In this document: positions 18,513 to 26,597 of the stretch, piece after piece
Layout of the letters: every line of letters begins with the position of its first letter
Numbering within the stretch: position 1 is the stretch's first letter
Source of the DNA: Candidatus Lambdaproteobacteria bacterium
GTDB lineage: Bacteria > SAR324 > JACQKK01
DNA length: 35,765 bases
Assembly (NCBI GenBank): GCA_016204605.1
Contig: JACQKK010000143.1
Span: forward strand, 1-35,765
Direction: 5' to 3'
The notes under the pieces: model-generated
The model's input: only the letters and a program-made list of their open reading frames with translations
Told to the model about the DNA's origin: nothing
Database searches by the model: none
Position numbers and translations under genes: made by a program

Positions 18513-19679
18513 CTAATTCGGTCGGGATTCCGCCAGCCGCGCCTTCAGCTCGGCGACGGTCGTCGGCCAGCCGAACTCGCCGGCGAAATCGAGCTCCTTC
18601 ATGAACTGGCGGGTGGACTCCGCCTGCACGGCCTTGAACGCCGAAAGCGCGAACGCCTTGCCCAGCTCGAGCATCACGACGTTGGCGCTCTTCTCCTCCC
18701 TGAGCTTCTGGTAGCGCTGATGGACGCTGGCCACGGACATGCAGTTGTCGAACGTGGCGCTCTGGGCGGCGTTGGAATGGATGGGCTTGAGGAAGGAACG
18801 CACCCATTCCAGCGGGTAGGGATAGGGATACAGGCTGGCCTCCACCGCCTCGCAGAACTTCTCGAAGCTGATGGGGGCGAACGGTGCCACATCCCGGATG
18901 TTCTGCATGAGCTGCTTCTTGAACGTCTCGAAGCGCTTCATCTTCTCGTCTTCGGGGAGACGGGCGAAGCGGGCGCGGGCCTCGTTGAGCTCGGCGGTGC
19001 GGGCCGATTCGGTGAAGATGGCCAGCACCCGGGCATCGCCCGCGCCGGCCGTCACCTCGCCCGGGATGATCCCCAGATCGGGCGATTGGCGCGAAAGCTC
19101 CCGCAGGCGCTCCACCAGCAACCCGGCCAGGGCCCCCGCGTTGAAGCGGGTCATGCTGGCGCCGAGCGAGTCGCGCATCACGCCGGCGAGCGTGGCCTCC
19201 AGGGCATCCAGGGTCAGGGTCGGGCTGGCGTTCAGCTCCGTCGCGATGCGCTCCCGGTTCTGATCCAGCGCCGTATAGATGCGGGACAGCGCGGCCTGCG
19301 CTTCCGCGGTGGCCAGGTACTTCACCGCCAACTGCTGGAAGCGATAGGCCAGCCAGAGGGCGCCCTGGCGCAGCGGCGTGTTCATGTATGCGTTGCTGAC
19401 GCCCTTGTACACGGTGTCCAGCGTGGGGAGCGAGGTCACGGGGCGGAAATGGGCCGCGCGGATGCGCAGCACCTGCTGGTATACCTGCTCCGCGAAAGTG
19501 TGCGCCTTGACCGGGTCGGCCAGCGCCGCCATCCCGGAGCGGGAGAGGATCGGCACCGCGGCCACGCGGAACAGGTTCGCGTCGCCCCAGAACTCCTGCA
19601 GCGGCGCATACAGCCCCTTGAGGGCCCGCAGCACCGCTTCCCTGGTCTTGGGGACTGCGCCCGCCTCGACTGTCGCCAC
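18513..19679 (-). CDS. Hypothetical protein, 388 residues, family not recognised
   Basis: A soluble, predicted mostly helical protein with no signal peptide, no membrane segment and a single cysteine pair spread apart, so it is likely cytoplasmic. Visible landmarks are an aromatic stretch SLYPYPYPLEWVRSFLKPIHS (read from about residue 285), a central charged region (ARARFARLPEDEKMKRFETFKK) and YRFQQLAVKYLATAEAQ. No catalytic motif was recognised. The start is GTG 19679 with GGAG six nt upstream. Codon use and GC match the neighbours, so it is probably a real resident gene. Poly(hydroxyalkanoate)-related or phasin-like proteins were considered but not supported. Confidence 0.75.
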   Translation of the reverse strand: MATVEAGAVPKTREAVLRALKGLYAPLQEFWGDANLFRVAAVPILSRSGMAALADPVKAHTFAEQVYQQVLRIRAAHFRPVTSLPTLDTVYKGVSNAYMNTPLRQGALWLAYRFQQLAVKYLATAEAQAALSRIYTALDQNRERIATELNASPTLTLDALEATLAGVMRDSLGASMTRFNAGALAGLLVERLRELSRQSPDLGIIPGEVTAGAGDARVLAIFTESARTAELNEARARFARLPEDEKMKRFETFKKQLMQNIRDVAPFAPISFEKFCEAVEASLYPYPYPLEWVRSFLKPIHSNAAQSATFDNCMSVASVHQRYQKLREEKSANVVMLELGKAFALSAFKAVQAESTRQFMKELDFAGEFGWPTTVAELKARLAESRPN

Positions 19680-19842
19680 GCCGATCTCCGGCCAAGTGCC
19701 CCTGCCCTACGCTCTGGCGGTGCCGGGCGTGCCGGCATCACGCGGACGGGCCGCCGAAGCCGCTCCCGGCATCCCGAACTGAATCTAGCCGGTTTCCCGG
19801 CCGGACACAACCGGCGCCGGCGCGGGCAGGAGCCTCGCCGCG

Positions 19843-21612
19843 TCAGGGGCGGCGCAGGCGGATGCCCAGCTCGCGCAACTGGCGGTCGTCCACGTCGGCA
19901 GGGGCCTGCACCATCAGGTCGGCGGCCTTCTGCGTCTTGGGGAACGCGATCACGTCGCGGATCGAGGCGGTGCCGACGAGGAACATGATGATGCGGTCGA
20001 AGCCCAGGGCGATGCCCCCATGGGGCGGCGCGCCGTAGCCGAGCGCCTCGAGCAGGAAGCCGAACCGCCGCTCGGCCTCCTGCTCGCTCATGCCGAGCAG
20101 CCGGAACACGCGCTGCTGAAGCTCGGGCTTGTGCATGCGGATGCTGCCGCCGCCCAGCTCCACCCCGTTCAGCGCGATATCGTAGGCGCGGGCGCGGATC
20201 TTGAGCGGGTCGCTTGCGCCGTGGCGCTCCAGATCCTCGACCACGGGCGCGGTGAAGGGATGGTGCTTGGCGGCGAGCCGCTGTTCCTGCTCGTCGTATT
20301 CGAGCAGCGGGAAATCGGTGACCCAGACGAACTTGAAGGCGCGCTCGTCGATGAGCCCCGAGCGGCGCGCGATCTCCTTGCGCAGGTTGCCCAGGGCATC
20401 GAGCACCACCTTCTCCGCATCGGCGCAGAACACCGCCAGGTCGCCCTCCCGGAGCTCCAGCCGCTGCTCGATGGCATTCTGCTCGGCCGCCGAGAAGAAC
20501 TTGGCGATGGGCGATTGCCAGCCGGAGTCGAGCCGCTTGACCCAGGCCATGCCCTTGGCGCCATAGATGGCGACGAATTCGGTCAGCTCGTCCAGCTCCT
20601 TGCGGGAGAACTGGGCGCCGCCCGGCACGCGGATCGCGCGCACCTGCCCTCCGGCGGCCGCGGCCTGGGCGAAGACCTTGAAGCCGCTCCGGGCGACGAG
20701 GTCGGTGAGCTGCACCAGCTCCAGGCCGAAGCGCATGTCGGGGGCGTCGCTGCCGAAGCGATCCATCGCCTCCTGGTACGTCATGCGCGGGATGGGCAAG
20801 GGCACTTCGACGCCGATGGTCTCCCGGAACAGCCGGGCGAACAGGCCGTCGATCAGCGCGAAGATCTCCTCGGGCTCGACGAATGTGAGTTCGAGATCCA
20901 CCTGCGTGAACTCGGGCTGGCGGTTCCCGCGCAGATCCTCGTCCCGGAAGCAGCGCACGATCTGGTAGTAGCGGTCGAACCCCCCGATCATGAGAATCTG
21001 CTTGAACAACTGCGGCGACTGCGGCAGGGCGTAGAACTGTCCCGGGTTGACCCGCGAGGGCACGAGGTAGTCCCGCGCCCCTTCCGGCGTGGAGCGCGTC
21101 AGCACCGGCGTTTCGATCTCGCAGAACCCCGCCGCGTCCAGGTGGCTGCGCACGATGCGCGCGGCGTGCGCCCGCAGCCGCAGGTTGCGCTGCATGGGCC
21201 CCCGCCGCAGGTCCAGGTAGCGGTACTTCATGCGCAGCCGTTCGTCCACGCCCTCCTCCTCGCCGGCGAAGGGCAGCGGCCTGGCGGTGTTGAGCACCTC
21301 GAGGCGCTCGGCGAGCAGCTCCACCTCCCCCGTGGCCAGCTTGGGGTTGACGTTGCCCTCCTCGCGCGGGGCCAGCCGGCCCTGCACCGCGATCACGAAC
21401 TCGTGGCGCAGCGAATCGCCCAGCCCGTGCGCTTCCGCGTTGACCTCGGGCTTGAAGACCACCTGCAGCACGCCCGTGTGGTCGCGCAGGTCCACGAAGA
21501 TCACGCCCCCGTGGTCCCGGCGCCGATCCACCCAGCCCATCGCGAGCACGGTCTGGCCGACGTGGGTGGTGCGCAGGTCGCCGCAGTGGTGGGAGCGCAG
21601 GCCGAGGGTCAT
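19843..21612 (-). CDS. aspS: Aspartyl-tRNA synthetase, probably non-discriminating
   Basis: A 589-residue class II synthetase of bacterial type. The N-terminal OB anticodon-binding domain (to about 110) is followed by motif 2 (YQIVRCFRDEDLRGNRQPEFTQ), the bacterial GAD insertion (about 290-420) and motif 3 (GIALGFDRIIMFLVGTASIRD). In the anticodon domain His34 (RRRDHGG) and Gly86 (EEGNVN) match the residues known from non-discriminating AspRS, where the discriminating enzymes have Leu and Lys. This predicts that it also charges tRNA-Asn, with GatCAB amidation. ATG 21612 has GGAGG eight nt upstream. Confidence 0.95.
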   Translation of the reverse strand: MTLGLRSHHCGDLRTTHVGQTVLAMGWVDRRRDHGGVIFVDLRDHTGVLQVVFKPEVNAEAHGLGDSLRHEFVIAVQGRLAPREEGNVNPKLATGEVELLAERLEVLNTARPLPFAGEEEGVDERLRMKYRYLDLRRGPMQRNLRLRAHAARIVRSHLDAAGFCEIETPVLTRSTPEGARDYLVPSRVNPGQFYALPQSPQLFKQILMIGGFDRYYQIVRCFRDEDLRGNRQPEFTQVDLELTFVEPEEIFALIDGLFARLFRETIGVEVPLPIPRMTYQEAMDRFGSDAPDMRFGLELVQLTDLVARSGFKVFAQAAAAGGQVRAIRVPGGAQFSRKELDELTEFVAIYGAKGMAWVKRLDSGWQSPIAKFFSAAEQNAIEQRLELREGDLAVFCADAEKVVLDALGNLRKEIARRSGLIDERAFKFVWVTDFPLLEYDEQEQRLAAKHHPFTAPVVEDLERHGASDPLKIRARAYDIALNGVELGGGSIRMHKPELQQRVFRLLGMSEQEAERRFGFLLEALGYGAPPHGGIALGFDRIIMFLVGTASIRDVIAFPKTQKAADLMVQAPADVDDRQLRELGIRLRRP

Positions 21613-21715
21613 CGTACGATCCTCCCGACGCTGGGGCACGGCAGTGGGGTCGCGCCGCCGTACCAAGGGCGCCGCTGGCGCCGGGCACGGGCGAGCCCCC
21701 GTCAAACGTAAAACG

Positions 21716-21742
21716 ATGGGGCAGGCGCCCCGTTCTGTCAAG
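21716..21742 (-). promoter_or_regulatory. Possible heat-shock-type promoter of aspS
   Basis: Minus strand CTTGACA, a 14-nt spacer, then CCCCAT resembles sigma-32 promoters (CTTGAAA-N11-16-CCCCAT). The start would be near 21708, about 95 nt before aspS. The spacer itself contains GGGGC/GCCCC arms. A sigma-70 reading (TTGACA with a poor -10) is also possible. Confidence 0.35.
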
Positions 21743-21897
21743 CGAAAACGCGGGCTGCGCCAGGTCAACCGGGCAGGCGGCGGCCGATTTCGACCCGCCG
21801 CGGGCGATCGGCTGGGAGCCTCCCGTCCTGCCGTCGCCGTGGGGCGTGGGGGACCGCTGCGCGTTCTGGACGCAGAGGCTATTGACGCGAAAGGCTT

Positions 21898-21926
21898 TTG
21901 ACATGCCCGGGGCGGTCGGGCATAGT
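21898..21926 (+). promoter_or_regulatory. Sigma-70-type promoter upstream of the YceI-like gene
   Basis: A perfect -35 TTGACA (21898-21903), exactly 17 nt spacer, and -10 CATAGT (21921-21926, four of six matches). Start near 21933 would give a 208-nt leader before the gene at 22141, or a separate short RNA. Confidence 0.55.
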
Positions 21927-22140
21927 GGCGACACTCCTGTGCGGTGCGCGGTCGGCCTCGCGTGAGCGGGGCACGAGGGTCTGGTACGGGGCGAATCGGC
22001 TTCCGGTCGGCATGGCTTTTCCTGCGACGCGGCTGGGCACAGGATAGCCCCGGCAGCCCTCGGGCGCTCACCACGATGCCATGCTGCGGGTAGCTTAGCC
22101 CCTGCCCCTCCCCGGGCCGGGGTTCTCCATCGCTCGGATC

Positions 22141-22794
22141 ATGAACAGATTCTGGCTTGCCGCCGTCCTCGCGCTCGCGGTCGTTCCGGTGCTGGCGGCC
22201 CGGGCGCCGGCGCAGCAGGGCGTCGAGGTCTTCACGATCGATCCGCGCGCGAGCACCCTCTGGGTGCGCACGTACAGCGAGGGGAAGCTTGCGCTGCTGG
22301 CCCACGATCATGTCATCGTCGCGGAAGGGATCGCGGGGCTGGTCAACCTGCATCGGGAGCGGATCGCCGCATCGACGGTACAGCTCAGCGTGCCGGTGTC
22401 CTCGCTGGAGGTGGACCCGCCCGATCCGCGCGCCAGGCTCGGGCTCGAGGCGACCATCGCCGAGTGGATGCGCGATGCCATCCGCAGCTCCATGCTCGGC
22501 GCGGATCAGCTCGATGAGGCCCGCTATCCGCGCATCGTCGCCACCACGGCCAGGATCGAGGGTGGGCCGCCCGAGCTGCTGCTCTCGCTGGTGCTGCGCA
22601 TCCGGGACGTGGAGAAGCCGGTGCAGGTGCCGGTGCGCGTCTCGCTGGCCCGCAACGAGCTGCGCGCGAGCGGCGAGATCGATCTGCGGCACACGGATTT
22701 CGGCATCGTCCCCTACCGCTTCCTGTTCGGCACGATCGCCGTCCAGGACCGGGTGAAGGTCATCTTCGAGTTGGTCGCCCGCGCCCAGGGATAG
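22141..22794 (+). CDS. Secreted YceI-like protein
   Basis: A 217-residue exported protein. The signal peptide is clear (MNRFWLAAVLALAVVPVLAA, cleavage probably after APA near residue 24). The mature part starts like YceI domains (FTIDPRASTLWVRTYSEGKLALLAHDHVI) and ends with RHTDFGIVPYRFLFGTIAVQDRVKVIFELVA, a lipocalin-like isoprenoid-binding barrel in the family. Here it is probably periplasmic. The Shine-Dalgarno is weak (CGGATC next to the ATG). It heads a run of plus-strand genes, 71 bp before the nucleotidyltransferase. Confidence 0.8.
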   Translation: MNRFWLAAVLALAVVPVLAARAPAQQGVEVFTIDPRASTLWVRTYSEGKLALLAHDHVIVAEGIAGLVNLHRERIAASTVQLSVPVSSLEVDPPDPRARLGLEATIAEWMRDAIRSSMLGADQLDEARYPRIVATTARIEGGPPELLLSLVLRIRDVEKPVQVPVRVSLARNELRASGEIDLRHTDFGIVPYRFLFGTIAVQDRVKVIFELVARAQG

Positions 22795-22865
22795 GGCACG
22801 CGGCGTTGGCCACGCCGGCGCGCCCGCCACCTCGCCTCCCCGCGCCGCCACCTCAGGCTCCGCCG

Positions 22866-24296
22866 ATGACTTCCGGAGAGACTCCCATCCTGCTCACGCC
22901 GGAGCTGTTCAGCATCGGGCGGGCCGTCGCGGGCGCCGGGGGCCGGCCGATCCTGGTCGGGGGCACGGTGCGCGATGGCCTGCTGGGCTATCCCCACAGC
23001 AAGGACTTCGACGTCGAGGTGTTCGGGCTCGCCCTGCGCAAATTGCAGAAAGTGCTGGCGGCGTTCGGGCCCGTCCATGCCGTGGGGCGCCACTTCGGCG
23101 TGCTCAAGCTTGCCACGCCCACGGCCGAGTACGACGTGAGCGTGCCCCGGCGCGAGAGCAAGATCGGCAAGGGCCACAGGGGGTTCCACGTCACGCCCGA
23201 CCCGGGCATGACGTTCGAGGACGCGGCGGCCCGGCGCGATTTCACCATGAACAGCATGGGCTACGCCTTCCTCGAGCGGCGTCTGCTGGACCCGTTCCAG
23301 GGGCGCCGCGATCTGGCGGCACGGGTGCTCCGCCACGTGGGCCCGGCGTTCGCGGAGGACCCCCTGCGCGTGCTGCGCGCCATGCAGTTCGCCGGCCGCT
23401 TCACCCTCACCATCGCCCCCGAGACGATCGGCCTGTGCCGCGCGCTGGACCTGCACGAGCTGCCGCGCGAGCGCACCTGGGAGGAGTTCAAGAAGCTGCT
23501 GCTGGCCGCCCCGGCGCCCTCGGTGGGGTTCGCCTACGCCGAGCCGCTCGGCATCCTGCGCTACTTTCCGGAGCTGGCGGCGCTCCAGGCCGCGCCGCCG
23601 CCCGGCAGCGAGCGGCTGAGCCCCTGGGAGCGCACCATGCGCGCCGTGGATGCGGCCGCCCGGCTGCGGAGCGGCGTTCAGGCGCAGGACCTGGTGCTGC
23701 TGGCTGCGGCGCTGTGTCACGAGCTGGGGAGCGCGGCGGGCCACCATGACCGGGCGGGGCAGCCCTTGGAGCACTCCGCCGCCGCCGAGGCGCCCACCCG
23801 GCAGCTGCTGGCCCGGATGACCAACGAGGAGGGATTCATCAAGGCCGTCGCGGCGCTGATCCTCGAGCTGCCCTGGCCCGGGCTGCTGTATGCCCGGCGC
23901 GGCGGCGGCACCGATGCCACTGCGGATGCCGCAGTGCGCCGGCTGGCGGTGCGCATCTCTCTGCCGCGGCTGCTCGAGCTGGCCGAAGCCCAGCACCGGG
24001 CAATCGGCGACGCGAGCGGCGACGCAAGCACGGCGGAGGGCCCCTACCCTGCCGGCGCATGGCTGCGCGAGCGGGCGCAGGCGCTGGGCGTGTGGGAGGG
24101 TCCGCCCCAGCCCCTGCTGCGGGGGCGCCATCTGCTGGAGCTGGGCATGCGCCAGGGGCCGGAGCTGGGCGACCTGCTCCAGCAGGCGTTCGAGCTCCAG
24201 CTCGATGGCGGGCTCGCCACGCTCGAGCAGGCGCTAGCCTGGGCACGGGCACGCCGCACGGCCGCGGCCACGCCGCCGGGAGACGCGCCGCCATGA
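22866..24296 (+). CDS. tRNA nucleotidyltransferase / poly(A) polymerase family protein
   Basis: A 476-residue class II nucleotidyltransferase. The catalytic head has LVGGTVRDGLLG (Gly32-Gly33) and the metal-binding DFD at 47-49, followed by RRDFTMNSMGY and the RNA-binding AFAEDPLRVLRAMQFAGRF motif. These mark the CCA-adding enzyme / PcnB superfamily. Where HD-domain members have His-Asp, this one has ALCHELG (near residue 300), so the HD phosphohydrolase site looks degenerate. CCA addition versus poly(A) addition cannot be settled by eye. ATG 22866 is taken; an upstream TTG at 22806 is less likely. Its last codons overlap the next gene (ATGA). Confidence 0.85.
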   Translation: MTSGETPILLTPELFSIGRAVAGAGGRPILVGGTVRDGLLGYPHSKDFDVEVFGLALRKLQKVLAAFGPVHAVGRHFGVLKLATPTAEYDVSVPRRESKIGKGHRGFHVTPDPGMTFEDAAARRDFTMNSMGYAFLERRLLDPFQGRRDLAARVLRHVGPAFAEDPLRVLRAMQFAGRFTLTIAPETIGLCRALDLHELPRERTWEEFKKLLLAAPAPSVGFAYAEPLGILRYFPELAALQAAPPPGSERLSPWERTMRAVDAAARLRSGVQAQDLVLLAAALCHELGSAAGHHDRAGQPLEHSAAAEAPTRQLLARMTNEEGFIKAVAALILELPWPGLLYARRGGGTDATADAAVRRLAVRISLPRLLELAEAQHRAIGDASGDASTAEGPYPAGAWLRERAQALGVWEGPPQPLLRGRHLLELGMRQGPELGDLLQQAFELQLDGGLATLEQALAWARARRTAAATPPGDAPP

Positions 24297-25063
24297 TCTG
24301 CTACCTCTGCAAGAGCGCGATCCCGGACGGGCAGCCCTTCTACAACGACCACGGCGCGCAGGTCTGCAAGCCCTGCTTCAAGGACGCGCCGCGCTGCTGG
24401 GTGTGCCGGTTTCCCGGCAAGGAGCTGCGCATGGTGGACGGGCTCGGGCTGGAGTGCGAGTTCTGCCGCGGTCGCGTGATCGACGACAGCACGCCGCTCG
24501 AACCGCTGGTCGAGCCGATCCTGCCCTACCTGGCGGGGTTCGGCATCGTGCCGCCCCCAGGGCTCGCCTACCGGCGGATCGACCGGCTGGAGCTGCGCGA
24601 GCGGCAGACCCGGGCCGATCTGCCGCCGGAGGAGTTCCTCGATGATTTCCTGCGGTTCTGCTATCCGTTGTTCCACGACTCCGGCCAGGTCTACCTGCTG
24701 CGCCGCATCCCGAGGCCGCTGTTCATCGTGCACGCCATCGTGCAGCTCGCCGCGGCCACATTCGCGCAGGCCTACGGGCTGCCCCATCTCGCCGACCGCA
24801 CGCCCTTCCACAGCTATGCGCGCGGCTGGTGCCACTGGCTCGGGTACGAGGCCGCCCAGCGCCTGAACTACGACCGGGAGCGGCGCCAGCTGCGCAGGTG
24901 GCCGGAGCTGGGCGCGCAGGGCGAGTTCGAACGCTGGGAAAAGATGGCGCGCTTCCAGCCGCCACCGAAGATGATCGCCTTCTTCCAGGCCAACCTGCAG
25001 GCGCTGGCGCGCAAGCACCTCACGCCGGGGGCGGCCGAGCCGCCCGCATCCGCCGGCCGCTAA
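24293..25063 (+). CDS. LIM-type zinc-finger protein with a DA1-like C-terminal region
   Basis: A 256-residue protein. The first 58 residues hold two zinc pairs in LIM spacing: CYLC, then HGAQVCKPCF, then CWVC and CEFC. The C-terminal half (about 120-200) reads like the region around the zinc peptidase site of DA1-type proteins, with GLPHL, ARGWCHWLGYEAA matching their G-Y-P-x-L and E-E-G-x-C-Q-x-L patterns. At the place of the HExxH metal site it has QLAAA, so if the homology is right the peptidase is dead. The ATG overlaps the nucleotidyltransferase stop, so the pair is translationally coupled. Function unknown. Confidence 0.7.
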   Translation: MICYLCKSAIPDGQPFYNDHGAQVCKPCFKDAPRCWVCRFPGKELRMVDGLGLECEFCRGRVIDDSTPLEPLVEPILPYLAGFGIVPPPGLAYRRIDRLELRERQTRADLPPEEFLDDFLRFCYPLFHDSGQVYLLRRIPRPLFIVHAIVQLAAATFAQAYGLPHLADRTPFHSYARGWCHWLGYEAAQRLNYDRERRQLRRWPELGAQGEFERWEKMARFQPPPKMIAFFQANLQALARKHLTPGAAEPPASAGR

Positions 25064-25072
25064 GGAGCCCCC

Positions 25073-26488
25073 ATGGCATCCCAGGAGCTGCTGTACCAGT
25101 CCGCCGTCGCGTCGGCCGCGGAGATCAGGGCCAAACGCCTCTCGCCGGTCGAGCTGGTGCGGGCGGTGCTGGAGCGGATCGAGCGGCTGAATCCGCGCCT
25201 GAACGCGTTCTGCACGCTGCTGCCGGAGCAGGCGCTCGAGGCGGCCCGGCGCGCGGAGCAGGCCGTGCAGGCCGTGCAGCGCGGCGAGCCGCTGGGGCCG
25301 CTCCACGGCATCCCGTTCTCGGCGAAGGATCTGGTGGCGACCGCGGGCGTGCGCACCATGCGCGGCTCGCTGGCCTATGCGCACGACGTGCCGCTGGAGG
25401 ATGCGCCCGCGGTGGCCCGGCTCAAGGCGGCCGGCGCGATCCTGCTCGGCAAGACCTGCACGCCCGAGTTCGGCTGCAAGGGCGTCACCGATTCCCTGCT
25501 CACCGGCGTCACGCGCAACCCCTGGAATCCCGACCTCACGCCCGGCGGCTCCAGCGGCGGCGCCGCGGCGCAGGTGGCCGCGGGGATGGGCCCGCTCGCG
25601 CTGGGCACCGACGGCGGCGGCTCGATCCGCATCCCGGCGGCGTTCTGCGGCATCTACGGCCTCAAGCCCTCCTTCGGGCGGGTGCCCGCCTACCCGGCCA
25701 GCGCCATGGACGCCCTCTCGCACAGCGGCCCCATGACGCGCACCGTGGCCGACGCCGCCCTGATGCTGCACGTGATGGCCGGCCCGCACGAGGCCGATCG
25801 CCTGTCGCTCGAAGCGCCGCCCGCCGACTACCCCGCCCGGCTCGGGGCCGGCGTGAAGGGGCTGCGGGTCGCCTGGAGCCCCGATCTCGGCACCATCCAG
25901 GCGGATGCGGAGGTGGTCGCGGTCGCAGCCAAGGCCGCCCGCACCTTCGAGGAGCTGGGGGCGCACGTGGAGGAGGTCGATCCCGGGCTGGGCGACCCGT
26001 TCAAGATGTTCGTGGTGTTCTGGATGGCCGGTGCCGCCGGCCAGGCGGGCGACCTGCTTCCCGCCTGGCGCGACCGGATGGACACGACCCTGGTCAAGCT
26101 GGTCGAGGGCGGACTGAAGCTGACGGCCGTCGAGCTCGTCAAGGCGCAGGTCGAGCGCAACGCCACCTGGGATCGCATGCGGCGCTTCTTCGAGCGCTAC
26201 GACCTGCTGCTCACGCCCACCATGGGGCTGGTGGCCTTCAAGGCGGGAATCGAGATCCGCGACGCGCTCAAGGAAGGCCCGATGGATCACCGCAACTGGA
26301 CGCCCTACACGTACCCCTTCAACCTCACCCAGAACCCGGCGGCCACGGTGCCCGCCGGCGTGGCGCGGGGCGGGCTGCCGGTGGGGTTGCAGATCGTGGG
26401 GCGGCGCTTCGCCGACCTGACCGTGCTCCAGGCCTCCGCCGCCTTCGAGGCCGCCCGGCCCTGGGCCCAGCACCAGCCCAGCCTTTGA
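25073..26488 (+). CDS. Amidase-signature family hydrolase
   Basis: A 471-residue amidase. The Ser-cisSer-Lys triad is intact: Lys85 (PFSAKD), Ser160 (TPGGSSGGAAA) and Ser184 (GTDGGGSIRIP); the spacings of 75 and 24 residues equal those of GatA. It lacks a gatB or gatC partner nearby, so a small-amide hydrolase is more likely than the glutamyl-tRNA amidotransferase subunit, although the aspS prediction means a GatA must exist somewhere in the genome. AAGGAG lies five nt before the ATG, and the gap from the LIM gene is nine nt. Confidence 0.88.
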   Translation: MASQELLYQSAVASAAEIRAKRLSPVELVRAVLERIERLNPRLNAFCTLLPEQALEAARRAEQAVQAVQRGEPLGPLHGIPFSAKDLVATAGVRTMRGSLAYAHDVPLEDAPAVARLKAAGAILLGKTCTPEFGCKGVTDSLLTGVTRNPWNPDLTPGGSSGGAAAQVAAGMGPLALGTDGGGSIRIPAAFCGIYGLKPSFGRVPAYPASAMDALSHSGPMTRTVADAALMLHVMAGPHEADRLSLEAPPADYPARLGAGVKGLRVAWSPDLGTIQADAEVVAVAAKAARTFEELGAHVEEVDPGLGDPFKMFVVFWMAGAAGQAGDLLPAWRDRMDTTLVKLVEGGLKLTAVELVKAQVERNATWDRMRRFFERYDLLLTPTMGLVAFKAGIEIRDALKEGPMDHRNWTPYTYPFNLTQNPAATVPAGVARGGLPVGLQIVGRRFADLTVLQASAAFEAARPWAQHQPSL

Positions 26489-26492
26489 CGTG

Positions 26493-26556
26493 CCCGGGCA
26501 CTGAGCGGCCCGGGCACTGTGCGGCCCGGGCACTGAGCGCCCCCGGCATTGGCCGG
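26493..26556. repeat. 16-bp tandem repeat
   Basis: CCCGGGCACTGAGCGG occurs three times in a row (26493-26508, 26509-26524 with A to T, 26525-26540 with a changed last base), then a diverged fourth copy to 26556. It fills most of the gap between the amidase and rarA. The GGGCAC core also appears at about 165-225, but without the same order. Confidence 0.8.
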
Positions 26557-26597
26557 GCGCGCCCCGCCTCCGGCGCGTCCCTAACTTCCCGACGCCC

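Larger units (their letters stand above)
21613..22140. other. 528-bp divergent intergenic region with promoters on both strands
   Basis: No convincing open frame. On the minus side a CTTGACA...CCCCAT pair and two direct repeats (GTCAAACGTAAAACG at 21701-21715; GTCAAGCGAAAACG at 21737-21750) lie upstream of aspS. On the plus side a promoter is seen at 21898-21926, leaving about 215 nt before the YceI-like gene. No tRNA, SRP or riboswitch signature could be recognised in that leader. Confidence 0.5.

Noticed and set aside
22713..24131. 472-codon minus-strand open frame across the nucleotidyltransferase gene
   Set aside because: Shadow of the plus-strand gene, which has clear catalytic motifs.
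25073..26488. Amidase as GatA of the GatCAB amidotransferase
   Set aside because: The catalytic spacings fit, but all amidase-signature enzymes share them, and neither gatB nor gatC is adjacent.
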